Source of the DNA: CAZBGQ01 sp964491515
Lineage (GTDB): Bacteria; Patescibacteriota; Gracilibacteria; UBA1369; UBA12473
Direction of reading: 5' to 3'
DNA: 64,000 nucleotides
Assembly (NCBI GenBank): GCA_964491515.1
Contig: CAZBGQ010000002.1
Coordinates: 1 to 64,000 of the forward strand
The translations under genes were made by a program, and so were the position numbers. The notes under the pieces are model-generated. The model was not told the DNA's origin. It did not search any database and saw only the letters and a program-made list of their open reading frames with translations. Of the stretch, positions 31,937 to 40,067 are shown piece after piece (position 1 is the stretch's first letter; each line of letters starts with the position of its first letter).

Positions 31937-33115
31937 ATGAAAATCCTTGTACTCAATGCCGGCTCATCCTCACTCCGCTTTCAATTAATTGAAAGCCGTG
32001 GCTGGAAAAAATTATTCAAAGGCCACATGGACGGAATCGGAGTTTCTACCTGCCGACTTCGTGGAGATATAGAAAAAAAGATACGAGTAAACACCCATCA
32101 CGATGCGCTCAAAATCGCTCTCAACACACTTCGTGATGAAGGACACACAGACATCGACGCCATTGGACACCGAGTGGTTCACGGCGGAGAACAGTACAAA
32201 CAACCTACCCTCGTCACGAAAACAGTCCTAAAGAATCTAAAAAAACTCAACGCTCTCGCCCCGCTCCACAATCCTCCAAACCTAGAAGGAATCATCGCAT
32301 GCTTAAAACTTCTCAAAAAAGTACCCAACATCGCCGTTTTCGACACCGCCTTCCATTCAACGTTACCCGAACATGCTTATCTCTATGGACTCCCCTACGA
32401 ACTCTACAAAAAGCATGGCATTCGACGCTACGGATTTCATGGCACTAGCCATGCCTATGTGAGCGAACAAGCTATCAAATGGCTAAGAACAAATAAGAAG
32501 CCTCACAAAAACCTCATCACCTGTCACATTGGAAACGGAGTGAGTATCACCGCCATCAAAAACGGAAAATCAATCGACACTTCCATGGGATTCACCCCTC
32601 TTGAAGGTGCAATGATGGGCACGCGCAGCGGAAATTTTGATCCCGCACTTATCCCCTTCCTCTCCAAAAAACTTAAAAAATCCGCCGCCGAAATAGAGCA
32701 TCTAGCCAATCATGAATCCGGGCTACTTGGACTATCCCAGCTGTCATCCGACATGAGACCTTTATGGGCCATCCTCCAGAAGCCACGTCACCGCCACTAC
32801 AAAAAAGTAAAACGCACGTACGAGCTTTATGTCTACCGTCTCGCTAAAGAAATCACGGCCATGACCGTCCCTCTCGGAGGTCTCGACGCTCTAATTTTCA
32901 CCGCTGGCATTGGCGAACACGGCTGGTACCTTCGCCGAGACCTCTGCGCACAGCTGACTCATCTTGGGCTTAATCTAGACGCAAAGAAAAACCGCACCAC
33001 CGTCGAAGGAAGCGAAGGTCCAATCAACGTTCGCACCTCAAAATCAGCCATACTTGTCGTCAAAACCAACGAAGAATTAAAAATTGCAAAAGAAACGTTA
33101 AAACGCGTGACGTAG
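31937..33115 (+). CDS. ackA: Acetate kinase
   Basis: 392 residues, normal for AckA. Motifs: LNAGSSSLRFQL at the start, GHRVVHGG, FDTAFHSTLPEHAYLYGLPY, RYGFHGTSHAYV, CHIGNGVSI and DTSMGFTPLEGAMMGTRSG. It makes ATP and acetate from acetyl-phosphate, a common energy route in fermenting CPR bacteria. No phosphotransacetylase or phosphoketolase is in the window. The ATG is preceded by CTCCCTCC rather than a Shine-Dalgarno. Confidence 0.97.
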   Translation: MKILVLNAGSSSLRFQLIESRGWKKLFKGHMDGIGVSTCRLRGDIEKKIRVNTHHDALKIALNTLRDEGHTDIDAIGHRVVHGGEQYKQPTLVTKTVLKNLKKLNALAPLHNPPNLEGIIACLKLLKKVPNIAVFDTAFHSTLPEHAYLYGLPYELYKKHGIRRYGFHGTSHAYVSEQAIKWLRTNKKPHKNLITCHIGNGVSITAIKNGKSIDTSMGFTPLEGAMMGTRSGNFDPALIPFLSKKLKKSAAEIEHLANHESGLLGLSQLSSDMRPLWAILQKPRHRHYKKVKRTYELYVYRLAKEITAMTVPLGGLDALIFTAGIGEHGWYLRRDLCAQLTHLGLNLDAKKNRTTVEGSEGPINVRTSKSAILVVKTNEELKIAKETLKRVT

Positions 33116-33173
33116 AATTGCAAAAAGCCAGAATAAAAGGTATAAGTAACTTACTATATTTTTTGCAAAAAAC

Positions 33174-35552
33174 TTGAAAAATAAACTAAGAATAGCTCTA
33201 ATCTGTGGTGGACCTTCTCTCGAGAGAGGCATTTCACTCAATTCCGCACGTTCTGTTATGGACCACCTCCAAAGCCCAACCATTGAAATTGTGCCTATTT
33301 ATTTTGATCAGAAAAAAAGCCCTTACCACATCTCAACCGCCCAGCTCTACTCCAACACCCCTTCTGATTTCGATTTCAAACTACAACAAACCGCAAAAAA
33401 ACTCAGTCCAACCGCACTTAAGACACTTCTTAAATCAACCGACCTTGCCTTCCCGGTCATGCACGGACAATTCGGAGAAGACGGAGGCATCCAACGACTA
33501 TTAAAACGGCACAAGATTCCTACCATTGGCTCAGACGTAGACGCCTGCAAACGTTGCTTCGATAAATATGACGCCAATGAATTCATCAAATCTAAAGGAT
33601 TCAATACTCTCCCTTCTGCTGTTCTTAAAATCTATCACAACGATCACAAACAAATCATTGAACAATTCTTCCGTGACCACAAAATCAAACGTGCAGCAAT
33701 CAAACCTGCTACTGGAGGCTCCTCCATTGGTGTTTTCTCTGTTGGAACTCCCAAAGAAGCCCTCGAGAAAACCCAACTACTTTTTTCCAAACGAATGGAT
33801 ACGCGAGTTGTCATCGAACCTTTCTGTGAAGGCATCGAATTCACCGTCATCATTCTCCAAAACCGATTTGGGATGCCGGTTGCCATCCTTCCAACTGAAA
33901 TTGAAACAGACTACCAAGATCATCAAATTTTCGACTACCGAAAAAAATATCTTCCTACTCGCCAAGTAGCCTACCACTGTCCCCCTCGCTTCGACAATCC
34001 CACCATTGAACGAATCCAAGTTCAAGCCGAACAACTATTCACAACATTAGGTATGCGCGACTTTGCTCGTTTCGACGGATGGCTGCTGCCAGATGGAAAC
34101 TTGTGGTTTTCAGATTTCAATCCGATCAGCGGAATGGAACAAAATAGCTTCCTATTTCAACAAGCTGCCCGCATCGGGATGAGTCACCGAAACCTCCTCC
34201 AACACATCGTCAGAAACGCCTGCGCACGTCACAATATAAAATTCCCCCTAAAAACTAAAAACTTAAAACTAAAAACTAAAAAAGTCCACGTCTTATTTGG
34301 AGGCAACACATCAGAACGCCAAGTATCTCTTATGAGTGGTACTAACGCCTGGCTGAAGCTTCGAGACTCAACCAAATACGAACCTCATCCCTACCTCCTA
34401 GATACCGACAAAAATGTCTGGAAAATCCCCTACGCACTCAACTTAAATCACACCGTCGAAGAAGTAATGGAGAATTGCAAAAACGCTCAACGTGATGATG
34501 AACGCTTACATTTCTTAATCGAAAAAGTTCAACTCAGATTAGCTTTACAACCAGGCGAAGCCAACGAACCATTCTTCCTACCAAAGAAAATGTCACTCGA
34601 AAAATTCATCAAAAACTCCCCCTTTGTATTCATAGGACTCCACGGCGGCATGGGAGAAGATGGAACCATTCAAGGCATGCTCACAAAAGCCAAAACGCCT
34701 TTTAATGGACCATCTCAAGTCTGTTCTCAAATCTGCATGGACAAACACAAAACCGCTCAAAAACTCCAAGGACTTGAATCCGCAGGTATATTTACAGCCA
34801 AACAGGAAACTCACAAAATAAACGAATTCAGTACATTTACACAAAAAGATTTTGAATTATTCTGGGGCAAACTCACAAAAAATCTCGACTCCAAACATCC
34901 CATCGTCAAACCACAAACCGATGGCTGTTCATCAGGAGTAATACGACTCCACAGCGCACACGACCTTCAACGATACATCGACATTGCTCGCAGTGGTGCA
35001 CATAGCATTGCGCCACACACCCTCACCGAACAACCCGGAATCATAGAAATGCCCACCACTCCCATGCAACAACTCCTTTTCGAGAACTTCATTGAAACAG
35101 ACTACGTGCGTGTCATCGGGAATAAACTCAAATGGAAACGAAAAAACGGTTGGATCGAAGTAACAACCGGCGTCATCGAACAGAATGGAAAACTTCATGC
35201 GCTCAGTCCTAGCCTCACCGTTGCACAAGGACACGTCCTTAGCGTCGAAGAAAAGTTCCAAGGTGGAACTGGCATCAACATCACCCCTCCCTCCAATTAC
35301 ATCGTAAAACCAGCCGCCCTAAACAAGGCCAAAAAATCACTAGAGAAAATAGCCACCATCCTCGGCATCACCGGGTATTCACGCATCGACACGTTCTTAC
35401 ACGTAGACACTGGAGACCTCATCGTCATAGAAGTAAACACAACACCAGCACTCACCCCTTCCACAGTGCTTTTCCACCAAGGCCTAACTGAACCAACCCC
35501 ACTCTACCCACGTGAACTCCTAGAAAAACTCATCGAAAATAAAGAATACTAA
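33174..35552 (+). CDS. Tandem D-alanine-D-alanine ligase fusion (two ATP-grasp Ddl units)
   Basis: 792 residues, about twice a normal Ddl. Unit 1 (about 1-352): ICGGPSLERGISLNSA, HGQFGEDGGIQ, KPATGGSSIGVF, and the end motif DFNPISGMEQNS. Unit 2 (about 371-792): FGGNTSERQVSLMSG, HGGMGEDGTIQGML, KPQTDGCSSGV, and the canonical EVNTTPALTPS. Unit 1 therefore departs at the metal-binding EVN-x-PG site (DFN, SG), while unit 2 keeps the EVNTTP core. The linker (about 357-371, LKTKNLKLKTKK) is translated from a heptamer tract. The start is TTG; the first ATG falls after the nucleotide-fold motif. alr lies convergent beyond a candidate RNA, giving a D-Ala supply neighbourhood. Confidence 0.93.
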   Translation: MKNKLRIALICGGPSLERGISLNSARSVMDHLQSPTIEIVPIYFDQKKSPYHISTAQLYSNTPSDFDFKLQQTAKKLSPTALKTLLKSTDLAFPVMHGQFGEDGGIQRLLKRHKIPTIGSDVDACKRCFDKYDANEFIKSKGFNTLPSAVLKIYHNDHKQIIEQFFRDHKIKRAAIKPATGGSSIGVFSVGTPKEALEKTQLLFSKRMDTRVVIEPFCEGIEFTVIILQNRFGMPVAILPTEIETDYQDHQIFDYRKKYLPTRQVAYHCPPRFDNPTIERIQVQAEQLFTTLGMRDFARFDGWLLPDGNLWFSDFNPISGMEQNSFLFQQAARIGMSHRNLLQHIVRNACARHNIKFPLKTKNLKLKTKKVHVLFGGNTSERQVSLMSGTNAWLKLRDSTKYEPHPYLLDTDKNVWKIPYALNLNHTVEEVMENCKNAQRDDERLHFLIEKVQLRLALQPGEANEPFFLPKKMSLEKFIKNSPFVFIGLHGGMGEDGTIQGMLTKAKTPFNGPSQVCSQICMDKHKTAQKLQGLESAGIFTAKQETHKINEFSTFTQKDFELFWGKLTKNLDSKHPIVKPQTDGCSSGVIRLHSAHDLQRYIDIARSGAHSIAPHTLTEQPGIIEMPTTPMQQLLFENFIETDYVRVIGNKLKWKRKNGWIEVTTGVIEQNGKLHALSPSLTVAQGHVLSVEEKFQGGTGINITPPSNYIVKPAALNKAKKSLEKIATILGITGYSRIDTFLHVDTGDLIVIEVNTTPALTPSTVLFHQGLTEPTPLYPRELLEKLIENKEY
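34248..34282 (+). repeat. CTANNNN heptamer tract inside the Ddl-Ddl coding sequence
   Basis: CTAAAAA, CTAAAAA, CTTAAAA, CTAAAAA, CTAAAAA, period 7. It encodes the Lys/Thr/Leu linker between the two ligase units. Five units are 35 nt, so frame is kept only together with the flanking bases. Confidence 0.88.
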
Positions 35553-35560
35553 AACTAAAC

Positions 35561-35589
35561 TTGACAATACCGGCCACAATGCGTAATAT
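35561..35589 (+). promoter_or_regulatory. Sigma70-type promoter of a candidate small RNA
   Basis: TTGACA (35561-35566), 17-nt spacer, TAATAT (35584-35589), 9 nt after the ddl stop. The predicted transcription start is about 35596. Confidence 0.78.
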
Positions 35590-35595
35590 ATTGAT

Positions 35596-35703
35596 GGTCG
35601 TAGATACAGCGTATGGATATTGCGAGTTAAGAAAACGCCGTAGACAATATTTCAGCGCTGTACGAACCCATTAAAATCTCTCCTAGGCCCGGAGAGCTTT
35701 TTT
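35596..35703 (+). ncRNA. Candidate structured small RNA, unknown family
   Basis: About 108 nt with its own promoter and terminator and no ORF. Outer stem: TCG (35598-35600) plus TACAGCG (35605-35611) pair with CGCTGTA plus CGA (35656-35665), leaving a TAGA bulge. Inner stem: ATATTG (35617-35622) with CAATAT (35645-35650), and perhaps GCG/CGC near the tip. It does not carry the hallmarks of tRNA, SRP RNA, tmRNA or RNase P RNA. The length is short for 6S RNA. Its terminator overlaps the stop of the convergent alr. Confidence 0.6.
35678..35703 (+). terminator. Rho-independent terminator of the candidate small RNA
   Basis: Stem CTCTCC (35678-35683) with GGAGAG (35691-35696), 7-nt loop, then C and six T (35698-35703). 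Confidence 0.85.
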
Positions 35704-36823
35704 AATTAATCTCACGCCTTACACTCGCCGCCACCCGTGTCATCATCTCATAAGGAATGAGGTCAGCTGATTTTGCCAATGCCAAAATAGAATTCGACGC
35801 CTCCTTATCACTCGAATAAACACACACCGAATCACCAATCCCCACCTCCGGCACTTCCGACACATCAATCATCGTATAATTCATGCACATCCTCCCAACC
35901 ATCGGACATAATACCCCCTTCACCTCCATAAAACCTTTCCCGGACAATACTCGTGGCAATGCCTCATAATAGCCAACTGGGACCATCGCAATCGTCATTA
36001 ACCGATCGGTTTCGAAAATACCATTATAACTCACTCGATCTCCCGGCTTAAGGTGTTTCACACCCACCACAGTTGAATATAACTCCATTACTGGTCTCAA
36101 ATTTCTCACCATTTCAATAGATGAATCCGATTCCTCCAATGGAGCCACCCCATACAAAGCCAAGCCCAAACGAACCATATTTCCAGCTTCCTTAGACTTA
36201 AGAGCTCCAGCCGATTGACCAGGATGAATCCACTGAGGATCAAACCCCACTTCCTTCACCATTCGAACCGCTTCTTCAAAAAGCTCAAGCTGCATCGTAG
36301 TGTAAGAATCATCGCTCGGATTGTCTGGATCCGCCAAATGGGTCAAAACTCCCTCTACCTTCAAATTCATTTCTTTCAATTCAGGCAAAACATCCCGCAA
36401 ATTCTCCACATCAAACCCCATTCGATTCATACCCGTATCCACTTTAAGATGAACCTTCGCGCCTTGCTTAGCCAACACCTTCGCAGACTCAAAATCCGAC
36501 ACCGCAAAATGAAATGGTAAACGTTTACGCGTCAAATTCCCCGGGAACGTATATCCCAAAACAAGGATATCAGACTTAATCCCCGCCTTCTCTAATTCAT
36601 ATGCCTCGTACAACGAATCCACAATCATGAACGTCGGTTTCTCCTTGTCCAACACCTTCGCGACCTCAAGCAAACCATGTCCATACGCATTCGACTTAAG
36701 CACCGGACAAATCGCCTTCCCAGGAAACAAATCTCGGTACAAACTCAAATTATGTCGCAAAGCCTCCTCGGAAATCCGGACCGTATTAAGGGTTCGATAG
36801 GTACCTTTAGGGAAAAATTTCAT
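35702..36823 (-). CDS. alr: Alanine racemase
   Basis: 373 residues. The PLP lysine lies in PVLKSNAYGHG near residue 40, followed by KVDTGMNRMG, VLTHLADPD and the late catalytic-Tyr region VSYNGIF; GRMCMNYTMIDV is also typical. It makes D-Ala for peptidoglycan. I place the start at 36823 rather than 36850 because an extended -10 (TGC-TACAAT on the minus strand, 36830-36838) lies exactly 6 nt upstream, so the mRNA would begin at the ATG. The D-Ala would feed the Ddl fusion on the other strand. Confidence 0.96.
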   Translation of the reverse strand: MKFFPKGTYRTLNTVRISEEALRHNLSLYRDLFPGKAICPVLKSNAYGHGLLEVAKVLDKEKPTFMIVDSLYEAYELEKAGIKSDILVLGYTFPGNLTRKRLPFHFAVSDFESAKVLAKQGAKVHLKVDTGMNRMGFDVENLRDVLPELKEMNLKVEGVLTHLADPDNPSDDSYTTMQLELFEEAVRMVKEVGFDPQWIHPGQSAGALKSKEAGNMVRLGLALYGVAPLEESDSSIEMVRNLRPVMELYSTVVGVKHLKPGDRVSYNGIFETDRLMTIAMVPVGYYEALPRVLSGKGFMEVKGVLCPMVGRMCMNYTMIDVSEVPEVGIGDSVCVYSSDKEASNSILALAKSADLIPYEMMTRVAASVRREIN

Positions 36824-36829
36824 AGGCAA

Positions 36830-36838
36830 ATTGTAGCA
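36830..36838 (-). promoter_or_regulatory. Extended -10 exactly 6 nt before the alr ATG (predicted leaderless mRNA)
   Basis: Minus strand TGCTACAAT, then TTGCCT, then the ATG at 36823. No strong -35 is seen. Confidence 0.6.
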
Positions 36839-36842
36839 TATC

Positions 36843-37523
36843 TTATCCAAGATGCTCAGACCCCCATTGACTAATCCGACTCATATCAAATCGGCTATTC
36901 TCACTCAGATACGCATTCATTTGCTTCAAGAAATAATTAAAAGACACATAATTCACTCTCGCTTCACCCACAAAAGAATACTTTCTTACCCGTTCTAAAT
37001 CTCCAACAATAACACGACCTCGACGAGTTTCTTTATTAACTAACAAAAAGTAAATATCAACAGATGAAAGTATGATCCCATTTTCAATAGACCTCTCCAA
37101 AATCAATAAAACCTGATCAATAATTTCATCTGGATTAACCAACTCAATAAGTGGCAATTGTGGACGAGGAGAACGTCTCCCCTCAGAAATAAAATCGACA
37201 ATACTAATACAATCCACCTTTCCTCCTTCGGTTAAATCCGTTAAATAAAGACGCCTACCATCTTTTGGATCAATCATTAAAGTAGGAATTGTGGGAATCT
37301 TGGCCTCCTGTAACAATGCATGAATAGCTCTCTCTCTTTTTACCTCCTCTAGATCCTCAACAGGAAAAACCTTCTCAGCCATCCTTCGCTTAAATTTTCC
37401 TGACTGAACATCAACGGTCGTCACCCGCCCTCCACAAACACCCTCCCCTAAAAACTGCTGATCGGACCGATCAATTTCAAACTCCTCACCACGACGGGGA
37501 CCGAGCGCCTCTAAATAAACCAT
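36843..37523 (-). CDS. Protein-kinase-like fold protein, probably divergent
   Basis: 226 residues from the ATG at 37523 (a TTG at 37529 is also possible). FLGEGVCGGRVTTVDVQ looks like a glycine-rich loop, MAEKVFPVED like the beta-3 strand with the ATP-binding Lys, and KRERAIHALLQEA like helix C with its Glu. Later ILSSVDIYFLLVN and RVIVGDLERVR resemble catalytic and metal-binding loops, but without a clear HRD or DFG. The protein may be a small or inactive kinase (RIO/lipopolysaccharide-kinase-like). It lies 19 nt upstream of alr. Confidence 0.6.
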   Translation of the reverse strand: MVYLEALGPRRGEEFEIDRSDQQFLGEGVCGGRVTTVDVQSGKFKRRMAEKVFPVEDLEEVKRERAIHALLQEAKIPTIPTLMIDPKDGRRLYLTDLTEGGKVDCISIVDFISEGRRSPRPQLPLIELVNPDEIIDQVLLILERSIENGIILSSVDIYFLLVNKETRRGRVIVGDLERVRKYSFVGEARVNYVSFNYFLKQMNAYLSENSRFDMSRISQWGSEHLG

Positions 37524-37586
37524 CCACAACCATTAAATTTAAGGCGCAAAAATACCACTTAGCTTGTAATTTATCAAGACCGACAC

Positions 37587-39245
37587 CTAATACACTTCCT
37601 TCAAATAACAAGACTCACAATAAATCGGCTCTGGACGATCCGGCGCATAAGAGGTTTTAAGCCCCACGCCACATTTGCCACACTCACGATCATACAATGT
37701 ACGAGAATTCCGAAGCCCCATGCGTGCCTCATGTCGTGCCATAGGAGACAATCGAGGCAAAGCAATCCCAAATTTCTTATATAGTACAAATTCTTGAGGA
37801 ATGATTTTATATAACTTCTCAAATTTAGTACAACGCAAAATCGCAGAACACACTTCCTCCTGATTTGCCTCGTTAATTGATTCAGGCAACACAATTTCAG
37901 GACCCTGATAAGCGGCACTCTCATCTTCATCATGCCATTTATATCCAAGCGTTAACGCCTCCTCCTTTGTGAGTGGAAAATATTCAAACGCAACACTCTC
38001 ATTATATCCAAATGTTGAAATCCCAATGGGAAAAAACTCCCCCCATTCACCAGTCTCTTTCATATGTTCAATAATCTTTTGCACTAACGTTTCGTATTCC
38101 TCTTTAGAGTACTGCTTATTCAAAATACAATACTGTCCTTTTCGAAGGCCAACACATCCAAATAAATCCTTCGACCCAAACGTTAACTCACAATACGTTA
38201 AGTTAGTATTACCCTCCCAACAATGCATAGAAAATCGACAATTAATCAATTGATACGCTGAACTCGCAATCTCATAACAGAGCTCACTTTTATATCCTAC
38301 AAAATCCCAATCATAACAATCGTTCGCCTCATATAAATGCGTGGCAAATTTTACATCCCGACAGCGGAAACAATCATAGGATTCTTCCACATCCTTACAA
38401 TCCACTAAGTAATCTCCTACTGAATCTTCACAATTCTTATTCTCTAAATGCTTACGAGGAGTCTTTCCCATTATATCTTTAAAATACGCCATGGCCTTGC
38501 CAAAACCCTCCGCGGTATCCAACCCCAAATTCTCCTTACGCTCAGCGTATTCTTCCTTAGTAAGCTGTTTATTAAACATCATGTACTGCTTATTTTGAGC
38601 ATTGGTCGTGAACATACAGTCATGACAATTCTGAAGGTTATAGCAAAAATAAAGGCCACTGGAATTTTTAATTTTTTGTGAATAAAAACATGTCTCCACA
38701 TTTTCAGCATGAAGCAGTCCAATACAAAATCGTGAATCATACGTAAAGTCTGAATCCATGCATTGATAGTTACGATCCGCAAACCGCAAATAATAACACT
38801 TTTCATTAAAGTCCGCAGTATAAATCAAATATGAATCCTTATTCCGAAGCGCATAATTTGTGTAGCTGGCATTTTCATTCCCAATACAATTAAGAGCCAA
38901 TCGTGGAACTACTTTTTGCAACTCAGCAAATTGCTCAAAAAATGGACGACTAAAATCAAAATCACGCCCATGTTCCATAGGATCCCAATCATCTTTATGC
39001 CATTCTTCAACATCATAGATCACATACGGACTATTTGGCGCATACATTGAAATAATTGATCGCCCAGTTTTATCACATTTCCGATTATAAAGATGAATTT
39101 CATTCCGAATCGCCAAACGTCGACGACGGCGCTCTTCTGGACAGAGAGTAGGTTCTGACACACCCATCTTTTTATAAAAATCACGATCTTTATCTGTAAT
39201 GGGGAAGCTTTGGCCTGAGGCTTGGCAGGTGTGAGAAGAATTCAT
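37587..39245 (-). CDS. Cys-rich protein with duplicated zinc-ribbon-like ends, unknown function
   Basis: 552 residues. Both ends share one pattern: LCPEERRRRRLAIRNEIHLY then CDKTG and MYAPNSP at the N-terminus, and LSPMARHEARMGLRNSRTLY then CGKCG and SYAPDRP at the C-terminus, each with Cys knuckles. The middle (about 120-400) is full of Cys, Tyr, Asn and Asp in short strand-like repeats (FADRNYQCMDSDF, RCRDVKFATHLYEANDC), which suggests a repeated beta-solenoid or metal-bound structure. No signal peptide. I believe related proteins occur in other CPR genomes but know no function. Confidence 0.78.
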   Translation of the reverse strand: MNSSHTCQASGQSFPITDKDRDFYKKMGVSEPTLCPEERRRRRLAIRNEIHLYNRKCDKTGRSIISMYAPNSPYVIYDVEEWHKDDWDPMEHGRDFDFSRPFFEQFAELQKVVPRLALNCIGNENASYTNYALRNKDSYLIYTADFNEKCYYLRFADRNYQCMDSDFTYDSRFCIGLLHAENVETCFYSQKIKNSSGLYFCYNLQNCHDCMFTTNAQNKQYMMFNKQLTKEEYAERKENLGLDTAEGFGKAMAYFKDIMGKTPRKHLENKNCEDSVGDYLVDCKDVEESYDCFRCRDVKFATHLYEANDCYDWDFVGYKSELCYEIASSAYQLINCRFSMHCWEGNTNLTYCELTFGSKDLFGCVGLRKGQYCILNKQYSKEEYETLVQKIIEHMKETGEWGEFFPIGISTFGYNESVAFEYFPLTKEEALTLGYKWHDEDESAAYQGPEIVLPESINEANQEEVCSAILRCTKFEKLYKIIPQEFVLYKKFGIALPRLSPMARHEARMGLRNSRTLYDRECGKCGVGLKTSYAPDRPEPIYCESCYLKEVY

Positions 39246-39262
39246 AGTTAGAATAAATTAAT

Positions 39263-40039
39263 TTATATATTAGAGTCTTCTTTCATAAAATGATCATACA
39301 GTTCTGGGAAATGTTCTTCAAATAATTCTCCAAGAGTAACTATCCCCCTAAGAGAGTCATCCCTCTCATGCCGCGTCCCGTCTAGTTTAAAAAGCCCATC
39401 TGTCCTCCCTGGATTCTCAAAAAACCGCTTCACGCGACAATCAGCCAAACGATCTCCCCTCTTTCCCTTCTGATCATAGTGATCCAAACGGTAGATTTTC
39501 CCACTTTTTTCCGAAACAGCATCCTCCAAAACCCTTCTTGCAACTTCTCTAAACTTAGGCTTAAGATCATGCAGATTATTCACCTCAACATAGAATGGCT
39601 CACCTAGACCACACTTTCCACCTAAACACTGAGCACCCTGCCAGAACTCCTGAACTGTTCGTACTCTCCCCCCAACCTGAGCGAATCTCGAAAAGATATT
39701 GATTTTCCTACAAAAGAAATCAGAGAAAGCATCCATCTCCTGCTCCAATTCCAATATTTCTTCAACACTAAATAATGTAGGATCCCCTATAGCTGCTATA
39801 GCACGTTGAGTTACTCCTTGTAGCGTATCTACAATTCCTTCAACTTGATCATTAAGACTTTGAATATGAGCTATAGGATCAATTACTTCCATAGCCTCAG
39901 CCCCATGAGCTTGAGCAACTGCCTCAACAGCACCCCCACCATCAGCAACATCAGCTTGAGAAGGCATTGGAGGTTCTAAAATTGCATCTTTAAAATCTAC
40001 TGGGTCTACTAGATTTATTGGATCTACTGAATCATTCAT
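39263..40039 (-). CDS. Hypothetical protein, paralogue of the next gene
   Basis: 258 residues. A disordered, Asp/Ala/Val-rich N-terminus (about 1-65) is followed by a helical part. It shares with 40068-40805 the pattern SLNDQV ... DPTLFSVEEILELEQEMDAF, a Cys-containing RLADCRVKRF and the C-terminal TLGELFEEHFPEL. The position, sizes and start (MNDSVD against MNNTVD) support a local duplication. No known motif, signal peptide or membrane helix. Function unknown. Confidence 0.65.
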   Translation of the reverse strand: MNDSVDPINLVDPVDFKDAILEPPMPSQADVADGGGAVEAVAQAHGAEAMEVIDPIAHIQSLNDQVEGIVDTLQGVTQRAIAAIGDPTLFSVEEILELEQEMDAFSDFFCRKINIFSRFAQVGGRVRTVQEFWQGAQCLGGKCGLGEPFYVEVNNLHDLKPKFREVARRVLEDAVSEKSGKIYRLDHYDQKGKRGDRLADCRVKRFFENPGRTDGLFKLDGTRHERDDSLRGIVTLGELFEEHFPELYDHFMKEDSNI

Positions 40040-40067
40040 GATGAAAGGGGGTAAATATTATAAAATA

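Noticed and set aside
35596..35703. tRNA, SRP RNA or tmRNA identity for the small RNA between ddl and alr
   Set aside because: No T-loop GTTC, no SRP apical GGAAGCAG-type core, and no tmRNA tag frame or tRNA-like ends.
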